Source of the DNA: Balneolaceae bacterium
GTDB lineage: Bacteria; Bacteroidota; Rhodothermia; Balneolales; Balneolaceae
Length of the DNA: 12,183 bases
Assembly (NCBI GenBank): GCA_007123785.1
Contig: SLGL01000337.1
Span: 1 to 12,183, forward strand
Direction of reading: 5' to 3'
The position numbers were made by a program, and so were the translations under genes. Positions within the stretch are counted from its first letter, which is position 1, and each line of letters begins with the position of its first letter. Below, one piece after another: positions 7,546-12,183 of the stretch. Below the pieces are notes generated by a model. The model ran no database searches and was not told where the DNA came from. It saw nothing but the letters and a program-made list of their open reading frames with translations.

Positions 7546-7601
7546 CTGCCAGGAATTCACTGCGTGTTCAAAAAATGAGCGCTCCGCTCAAACTCTGGCA
7601 G
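7546..7601. repeat. Nested hairpin upstream of kbl
   Basis: CTGCCAG (7546-7552) pairs exactly with CTGGCAG (7595-7601), and with one bulge the pairing extends outward into ACAAC/GTTGT. Inside it lies GAGCG-CTC-CGCTC (7577-7589), a 5-bp hairpin. The structure ends about 106 nt before the kbl start, so it could sit in the kbl leader or be the tail of the preceding structured element. There is no T-run for a terminator. Confidence 0.4.
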
Positions 7602-7707
7602 GTTGTTTTAGTAGCGAAATGTAAAAGCTGCGGCACATTATTCACCGTATTTTTCGTAATTTCAGGCCGAATAGAAAATCCATTAATCCAGAATTTCACA
7701 TTTCTAT

Positions 7708-8898
7708 ATGTACACCAATCTTAAAAAAGATCTCCAAAAGGAACTCAATCAAATCAAGGCAGACGGGCTCTACAAAGAAGAACGCATCATCACTACGCCT
7801 CAAGGGGCTGTCATCAAAACCACTAAGGGTGAAGAAGTCATTAATTTTTGCGCCAACAATTACCTGGGGCTCTCTTCCCACCCAAAAGTGATTGAAGCCG
7901 CCAAAAAAACGATTGATGAGTACGGGTACGGGATGTCTTCCGTCAGGTTTATCTGCGGAACGCAAACCATCCACAAAGAACTGGAGCAGAAAATTGCTGA
8001 ATTTTTAGGTACGGATGACTCCATTCTCTATGCCGCTGCATTTGATGCAAATGGGGGTGTTTTTGAACCGCTCATTGGCAAGGGCGATGCCATTATTTCT
8101 GATCAGTTAAATCATGCTTCCATTATTGATGGTGTTCGCCTCTGCAAGGCCGATCGCTATGTTTACAAACATAATGACATGGCTGACCTTGAAGAGAAAC
8201 TGAAAGAAGCCCAGGATGCACATATACGTATCATTGCTACTGATGGAGTTTTTTCTATGGACGGGACCATTGCACAAATGGATAAAATATGTGATCTCGC
8301 CGATAAGTACGATGCTCTGGTGATGTCAGATGAGTGCCACTCAACGGGATTTGTAGGCAAAACAGGCCGCGGTGTTCATGAATATCACGATGTAATGGGA
8401 CGGGTCGATATCATCACCGGAACGCTGGGCAAAGCTCTTGGCGGAGCTTCGGGCGGATTTACAGCTGCCCATCAGGAAATTGTGGACATTTTAAGGCAGC
8501 GTTCGCGTCCCTACCTTTTCTCAAATACACTGGCTCCGGCTATTGCAGGAGCATCCATCGAGGTGCTCAAACTGCTCAGCGAGACCACTGAACTGCGCGA
8601 TAAACTGGAATCGAATACAACCTATTTCCGCAAAATGATGACTGAAGCCGGGTTCAAGATTAAACCGGGTACTCACCCCATCGTGCCTGTGATGCTCTAT
8701 GAGGCCAAACTGGCCCAGGATTTTGCCGAAAAACTCCTGGAAAAAGGAATTTATGTGATCGGATTTTATTTCCCGGTGGTACCGAAGGGGCAGGCACGAA
8801 TCCGCGTACAGCTCTCCGCCATTCATGAACGCGAGCATCTGGACAAAGCTGTAAACGCCTTCTCGGAAATTGGAAAAGATCTTGGAGTAATTCCTTGA
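7708..8898 (+). CDS. kbl: Glycine C-acetyltransferase (2-amino-3-ketobutyrate CoA ligase)
   Basis: This PLP-dependent enzyme interconverts 2-amino-3-oxobutanoate plus CoA with glycine plus acetyl-CoA, the second step of threonine breakdown through threonine dehydrogenase. At 396 aa it is nearly the length of E. coli Kbl (398). Seen: FCANNYLGLSSHP (47-59), a YGYGMSSVRFICGT stretch (72-85), LNHASIIDG with His136, MSDECHSTGFVG (206-217) with Asp208 and His211 for PLP binding, and GTLGKALGGASGG (238-250) with Lys242 as the Schiff-base lysine. These are typical of the alpha-oxoamine synthase family, and the FICGTQ and ECHSTG wording favours Kbl over BioF, HemA or Spt. The protein is cytoplasmic. 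The ATG has no Shine-Dalgarno, as for most genes here. The usual partner tdh is not adjacent; the next gene is pgm, 386 nt away. Confidence 0.95.
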   Translation: MYTNLKKDLQKELNQIKADGLYKEERIITTPQGAVIKTTKGEEVINFCANNYLGLSSHPKVIEAAKKTIDEYGYGMSSVRFICGTQTIHKELEQKIAEFLGTDDSILYAAAFDANGGVFEPLIGKGDAIISDQLNHASIIDGVRLCKADRYVYKHNDMADLEEKLKEAQDAHIRIIATDGVFSMDGTIAQMDKICDLADKYDALVMSDECHSTGFVGKTGRGVHEYHDVMGRVDIITGTLGKALGGASGGFTAAHQEIVDILRQRSRPYLFSNTLAPAIAGASIEVLKLLSETTELRDKLESNTTYFRKMMTEAGFKIKPGTHPIVPVMLYEAKLAQDFAEKLLEKGIYVIGFYFPVVPKGQARIRVQLSAIHEREHLDKAVNAFSEIGKDLGVIP

Positions 8899-8903
8899 TA
8901 TTG

Positions 8904-8983
8904 GATGAAAGGCACATAAAGGCACATATCAGTACGTGAGTTGTTTGCTCTTTATTTGATCGGTTGATGAGTGCCTTTTCATC
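8904..8983. repeat. Inverted AAGGCAC repeats after kbl
   Basis: GATGAAAGGCAC (8904-8915) has a near-perfect reverse complement GTGCCTTTTCATC at 8971-8983 with one extra T. AAAGGCACAT also occurs twice in tandem just after the stop (8908-8917 and 8918-8927). A local hairpin TGATGA/TCATCA (8965-8970 with 8979-8984) competes with the long-range pair. The role is unknown; it may help define the 3' end of the kbl transcript. Confidence 0.35.
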
Positions 8984-8999
8984 AGTATAAGCGTTCAAG

Positions 9000-9076
9000 A
9001 GTCATCAGACGAGTCGAACCGGGATTTTTCCATTCAACTGAATGGGTTCTTTTTTCGAAAAACTCGTCAGATGACT
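9000..9076 (+). terminator. Long hairpin with T-run, probable kbl terminator
   Basis: The 15-nt arms AGTCATCAGACGAGT (9000-9014) and ACTCGTCAGATGACT (9062-9076) pair with a single central mismatch. Inside, GAACC (9016-9020) pairs with GGTTC (9045-9049) and CATTC (9031-9035) with GAATG (9040-9044) around an AACT loop. Six T follow at 9050-9055. The inner hairpin plus T-run is terminator-like for transcription coming from kbl, about 100 nt after its stop. The outer arms are longer than a terminator needs and may have another role. Confidence 0.5.
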
Positions 9077-9106
9077 TAACAATCTTTTTACTTTTTTGCA
9101 CTCTAA

Positions 9107-9136
9107 TCGACTGACGAATCTTTTCTCGTCTGTCGA
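9107..9136. promoter_or_regulatory. Palindrome upstream of pgm
   Basis: TCGACTGACGA (9107-9117) and TCGTCTGTCGA (9126-9136) form an 11-bp inverted repeat with one central mismatch and an 8-nt loop. No T-run follows. The GACGA/TCGTC core is shared with the arms of the preceding long hairpin. The site lies about 150 nt before pgm and could be an operator or a second hairpin of the same element. Confidence 0.35.
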
Positions 9137-9272
9137 ATTCGCTGATTATATAAAGGCCTGTCGAAAATCTCCCCTTGACCTCCTCTTTCTCGTTTTATCG
9201 CTACTTGCCATTTATTTCAATAACAATCATTTTAAACGAGGGTCATTATTTTAACCACTCAACCTGATAAAC

Positions 9273-9277
9273 GGAGG
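9273..9277 (+). promoter_or_regulatory. Shine-Dalgarno site fixing the pgm TTG start
   Basis: GGAGG lies 7 nt before the TTG at 9285 and is the only strong ribosome binding site seen in this window. It supports TTG 9285 as the real start, which also gives a protein with the same length as E. coli Pgm (546 aa). Confidence 0.75.
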
Positions 9278-9284
9278 CAAACCA

Positions 9285-10925
9285 TTGGCGAATCACGAAC
9301 TGGCAGGCAAAAAAGCTCCCTACACCATATTAGAAAATATTCCGAGACTGATTACATCCTACTTCAGCAATAGTCCCGATCCGGCGAATCAACACCATGC
9401 CATTCGGTTTGGCACATCCGGACATCGCGGGTCATCGCTCGATTTTACCTTCAACGAAGATCATATTCTGGCGATCAGCCAGGCTGTAGTGGATTACCGG
9501 CAGAAAAAGGGAATCAAAGGGCCTCTTTTTTTAGGGATTGACACGCACGCTCTTTCAGAACCGGCAATGGTTTCTGCCCTCGAAGTTTTTGCTGCCAACG
9601 ATTTAGAAGTGCGGTACCAGGAAGGGCTCGGCTACACGCCAACACCAGCTATTTCCCATGCGATTTTAACCTGGAACCAAGAGAACTCAAAACCCAGGGC
9701 GGACGGAGTGGTCATTACCCCTTCACACAATCCCCCATCGGACGGTGGGTTTAAATACAACGCCACGCACGGTGGTCCGGCCGGAACCGAAATAACCAAA
9801 GAAATTGAAAACACCGCCAATCAATATCTGAAAAAAGGCCTGACCGGGGTCAACCGCATTCCATACGAAAAAGCACTTCGTAAACCGTCCATCCGGGCAT
9901 ACGACTATCTTCATCCATATACCGATGACCTGATCAACGTTGTGGACCTGGAGATCATCCGTGAATCGGGCTTGAAAATCGGGGCCGATCCCATGGGCGG
10001 TTCCGGCATCGCCTACTGGGAGCCCATCGCTGAAAAATACGGGCTCAATCTCGAAGTGGTAAATCCAAGAGTAGACCCAACCTTTAGTTTTATGACGGTA
10101 GACAAAGATGGTAAAATCAGAATGGATTGTTCTTCTTCCCATGCTATGGCAAGCCTGATAGAACTGAAAGACAACTTCGATATCGCCTTCGGTAACGACA
10201 CCGATTTCGACAGACACGGAATTGTCACCAGCAGCGGATTGATGAATCCCAATCACTACCTATCCGTAGCGATCCATTATCTTTTTCAAAACCGGAACGG
10301 CTGGAGAAAAGATTCTGCTGTTGGCAAAACACTGGTTTCGAGCAGCATGATCGACCGGGTGGCCCGCTCCATCGGACGCAATCTGGCCGAAGTGCCGGTG
10401 GGTTTCAAATGGTTTGTAGACGGCCTGCTTAATGGCTCCTACGGGTTTGGAGGTGAAGAGAGCGCCGGGGCATCCTTCCTGAGAAAAGACGGCACAGTAT
10501 GGTCAACCGATAAGGACGGAATCATCCTGAACCTTCTGGCAGCCGAGATTACCGCAAAAACTGAAAAAGATCCCTCTGAGCACTATGTGGCTCTCGAACA
10601 AAAATTTGGCAGCCCCGTGTATGAGCGGCTGGATGCACCCGCCACTCTGGATGAAAAAAAGATTCTTGGGAACCTTTCACCCGAGCAGGTAACTGCTGAC
10701 ACGCTTGCAGGAGAGCCGATCCTGAAAAAGCTGACCCGCGCTCCCGGCAACGATGCCCCCATTGGTGGATTGAAAGTGGAAACGGAAAACGGCTGGTTTG
10801 CCGCACGTCCTTCGGGCACGGAAGATATCTACAAAATCTATACCGAAAGTTTTAATGGAACCGATCATTTGAAACAGATTCAGGAAGAAGCGATCGAGAT
10901 TGTAAATGAAGTACTCGGAAAATAG
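9285..10925 (+). CDS. pgm: Alpha-D-phosphoglucomutase
   Basis: This cytoplasmic enzyme interconverts glucose 1-phosphate and glucose 6-phosphate, linking glycolysis to glycogen and nucleotide-sugar synthesis. It is a full-length protein of 546 aa, the same length as E. coli Pgm and collinear with it. Seen: RFGTSGHRGS (41-50), the phosphoserine loop ITPSHNPPSDGG (144-155) with catalytic Ser147, the metal loop NDTDFDRHG (304-312) with Asp305, Asp307 and Asp309 for Mg2+, the sugar-binding loop FGGEESAGAS (388-397) and the phosphate-binding loop RPSGTEDIYKIY (508-519). All four domains of the alpha-phosphohexomutase superfamily are present and intact. The start codon is TTG, supported by GGAGG 7 nt upstream. 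Upstream hairpins separate it from kbl, so it is probably transcribed on its own. It converges with the dehydrogenase gene ending at 11049. Confidence 0.97.
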   Translation: MANHELAGKKAPYTILENIPRLITSYFSNSPDPANQHHAIRFGTSGHRGSSLDFTFNEDHILAISQAVVDYRQKKGIKGPLFLGIDTHALSEPAMVSALEVFAANDLEVRYQEGLGYTPTPAISHAILTWNQENSKPRADGVVITPSHNPPSDGGFKYNATHGGPAGTEITKEIENTANQYLKKGLTGVNRIPYEKALRKPSIRAYDYLHPYTDDLINVVDLEIIRESGLKIGADPMGGSGIAYWEPIAEKYGLNLEVVNPRVDPTFSFMTVDKDGKIRMDCSSSHAMASLIELKDNFDIAFGNDTDFDRHGIVTSSGLMNPNHYLSVAIHYLFQNRNGWRKDSAVGKTLVSSSMIDRVARSIGRNLAEVPVGFKWFVDGLLNGSYGFGGEESAGASFLRKDGTVWSTDKDGIILNLLAAEITAKTEKDPSEHYVALEQKFGSPVYERLDAPATLDEKKILGNLSPEQVTADTLAGEPILKKLTRAPGNDAPIGGLKVETENGWFAARPSGTEDIYKIYTESFNGTDHLKQIQEEAIEIVNEVLGK

Positions 10926-11048
10926 GTCATAATAACGAAAAACGAACCATCTCCAGAGCTTGTATGAAATGGAAAAACTCAAAAATACTGACCTCACCTA
11001 TTTAGACACAACACCTGATTTATTAACTCGCAGGTGAAGTGAATCCTG
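10926..11048. other. Convergent intergenic gap
   Basis: This spacer of 123 nt lies between two genes that end toward each other. CACCTG (11012-11017) and CAGGTG (11031-11036) form a 6-bp inverted repeat with a 13-nt loop; a TCACCT/AGGTGA pair (10994-10999 with 11032-11037) is an alternative. Neither is followed by a T-run in either direction, so I do not call a terminator with confidence. Confidence 0.3.
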
Positions 11049-12008
11049 TCAATTTCGAATACGATCAATCACTTCCATATTTTCGATAGAGTCTTCGAGT
11101 GAAATGGGTACAGGAGTACTGTCTAAAACAGATCTTGCAAACGCATCGCCCTGAAGCGTGAAATGGTCGTATGGAGAGAACTCTTCCATAAATAATTCAT
11201 TTCCGATTTCCCCTTTCAATACTGTTTTTTTTGTGAAGTCAGGATTAAATGGCCAGTCAATTTCCAGCTTTCCGTTCGTTCCATAAATTTTTACATATTG
11301 ATCTTTATGGCACTGTGTTGCACAGGTAAAAACCGAAGTACCGGTTCCGAATGTCATTAAACCGGAAGTAAGCCGATCGACCTTGAAATCCGGATCCAAT
11401 TCCATAAAACCGGTAACGAAGTCCGGTTTGCGTCCAAAAATCAAACGGGCTACTGAAACAGAGTAGCAGCCGATATCCATAAGTCCGCCGCCGCCCATTT
11501 CTGCACTGTTCCGGTAGTTTTGCGGATCGTCGTTGTAATAAGAGAAAAAGGAGTGAACCGCTTTGATTTCTCCAAGTTTACCGGAATGAGCCAACTCCGC
11601 TGCACGTTTCCAACGGGGATGGTGGCGATACATAAACGCTTCCATCACTTTCAACTCCGGAAACTGTCGTGAAGCATCCAGCAGTCTTCGGGCATCATCT
11701 GCGTTCAGTCCGACCGGCTTTTCACATAAAACATGTTTTCCTGCCATCAGTGCTTTTATTGACCATTGTACATGCAAGTGATTGGGCATTGGATTGTAAA
11801 TCGCGTCAATTTCCGGATCGGCCAAAAGTTCTTCGTAAGTGCTGTGAATATTTGGAACAGAGAGCTGTTCTGCCACTTCCCTGGCTCTATTCTCGTTCCT
11901 TGAAGCGATTGCCGTTACTTCACAAAATGATGATTTCTGCATTGCAGGAATTACTTTTTCGCGGGCGATTTTTGCGGTGCTCAAAACTCCGAAACGAACT
12001 TTTTCCAT
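11049..12008 (-). CDS. Gfo/Idh/MocA-family sugar dehydrogenase
   Basis: This 319-aa NAD(P)-dependent oxidoreductase belongs to the glucose-fructose oxidoreductase / inositol dehydrogenase family. Seen: the N-terminal nucleotide-binding fold with VRFGVLSTAKIA (4-15), where Ser10 replaces a glycine commonly found in the loop, NPMPNHLHVQWSIKALMAGK (72-91), the family signature CEKPVGL (95-101) with Lys97, EAFMYRHHPRW (123-133) and GGGGLMDIGCYSVS (172-185) with Asp178 and Tyr182 in the usual catalytic region. The wording around AFMYRHHP and MDIGCY is closest to the D-xylose dehydrogenase / dihydrodiol dehydrogenase / 1,5-anhydrofructose reductase branch, which act on sugars or small polyols; the true substrate cannot be told. 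No signal peptide, so cytoplasmic. It is on the opposite strand to every other gene here, transcribed from its own promoter, and no Shine-Dalgarno precedes the ATG. Confidence 0.9.
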   Translation of the reverse strand: MEKVRFGVLSTAKIAREKVIPAMQKSSFCEVTAIASRNENRAREVAEQLSVPNIHSTYEELLADPEIDAIYNPMPNHLHVQWSIKALMAGKHVLCEKPVGLNADDARRLLDASRQFPELKVMEAFMYRHHPRWKRAAELAHSGKLGEIKAVHSFFSYYNDDPQNYRNSAEMGGGGLMDIGCYSVSVARLIFGRKPDFVTGFMELDPDFKVDRLTSGLMTFGTGTSVFTCATQCHKDQYVKIYGTNGKLEIDWPFNPDFTKKTVLKGEIGNELFMEEFSPYDHFTLQGDAFARSVLDSTPVPISLEDSIENMEVIDRIRN

Positions 12009-12183
12009 AGGTTATTTAATATTTTGCATATACAATTTGTCAGGGATGTTACTCCGTAATACAAATAAATTTTGCATTACATGCAATGGATAATAAACGG
12101 AAACATTGTGAACTCAAAAATAGATTTTTACGACTGTATGTACGACTAAAAATACACCTAAATCTGAAACGTCTCTGATTAGA
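12009..12183 (-). promoter_or_regulatory. Upstream region of the dehydrogenase with palindromes
   Basis: TTGCAT-TAC-ATGCAA (12072-12086) is a perfect 6-bp palindrome with a 3-nt centre, 64 nt before the start codon. TTTTGCAT recurs at 12022-12029 as a half-site. Farther out, ATTTTTA (12124-12130) and TAAAAAT (12147-12153) flank a direct repeat of TACGACT (12129-12135 and 12141-12147). These may be binding sites for a sugar-responsive regulator. On the - strand a CTGACA is followed after 16 nt by TATTAA close to the ATG, a possible weak promoter with almost no leader. All of this is suggestive only. Confidence 0.3.

Larger units (their letters stand above)
7157..7707. other. Structured intergenic region before kbl
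   Basis: There is no convincing gene in these 551 nt. They contain many inverted repeats: CCGG at 7209-7212 with CCGG at 7220-7223, GGGAT-CGCT-ATCCC at 7237-7250, the three-way-junction element at 7265-7376, a long-range pair at 7248-7261 and 7469-7482, a TGCCTT/AAGGCA pair at 7508-7513 and 7525-7530, and a nested hairpin at 7546-7601. The last hundred bases before kbl are AT-richer with no clear Shine-Dalgarno. A small open frame from a TTG at 7197 to 7418 lies over the hairpins and is better explained by them. Confidence 0.7.

Noticed and set aside
9723..10256. Long antisense open frame within pgm
   Set aside because: The + strand frame here encodes the intact active-site and metal-binding domains of phosphoglucomutase, and the antisense product shows no family features.
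1..12183. CRISPR arrays, phage genes, transposases, toxin-antitoxin or defence genes
   Set aside because: I looked for regularly spaced direct repeats and for typical proteins of these systems and saw none in this window.

Overview
The window looks like a chromosomal stretch from a Bacteroidota/Balneolota-type bacterium (FCB group). This is an inference from three things: the protein families present (a CBM9-like protein, a DUF5107-TPR protein, a GHL10-like glycosidase), the near absence of Shine-Dalgarno sequences before most starts, and AT-rich intergenic DNA next to moderately GC-rich genes. No rRNA or intact tRNA is visible, so the genus cannot be named.

Left region (1-7156). After an AT-rich, non-coding start there is a decayed fragment of a DUF5107 gene (about 118-302). 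Four genes on the + strand follow: a secreted or membrane-anchored CBM9-like protein, a beta-propeller-like protein without a visible signal peptide, a very long (1063 aa) exported protein with an N-terminal DUF5107/mutarotase-like domain and a C-terminal TPR array, and an exported TIM-barrel GHL10-type putative glycoside hydrolase. Gaps are 78, 136 and 71 nt and all four point the same way. Together they look like a small carbohydrate-handling cluster with no SusC/SusD pair in view. The substrate cannot be read from the sequence.

Middle (7157-7707). A 551-nt intergenic region holds an unusually dense set of exact inverted repeats. The core (7265-7376) can fold as a 14-bp closing stem enclosing two arms, each with a perfect 7-bp, 4-nt-loop hairpin. 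This is the best candidate for an undescribed element in the window: a structured RNA or a dispersed intergenic repeat.

Right region (7708-12183). Three central-metabolism or sugar genes: kbl (glycine C-acetyltransferase), pgm (alpha-phosphoglucomutase, TTG start with a clear GGAGG) and, on the - strand and converging on pgm, a Gfo/Idh/MocA-family sugar dehydrogenase. The kbl-pgm gap contains a terminator-like long hairpin plus a second palindrome sharing its core motif. The DNA upstream of the dehydrogenase has two symmetric sites that could be operators.
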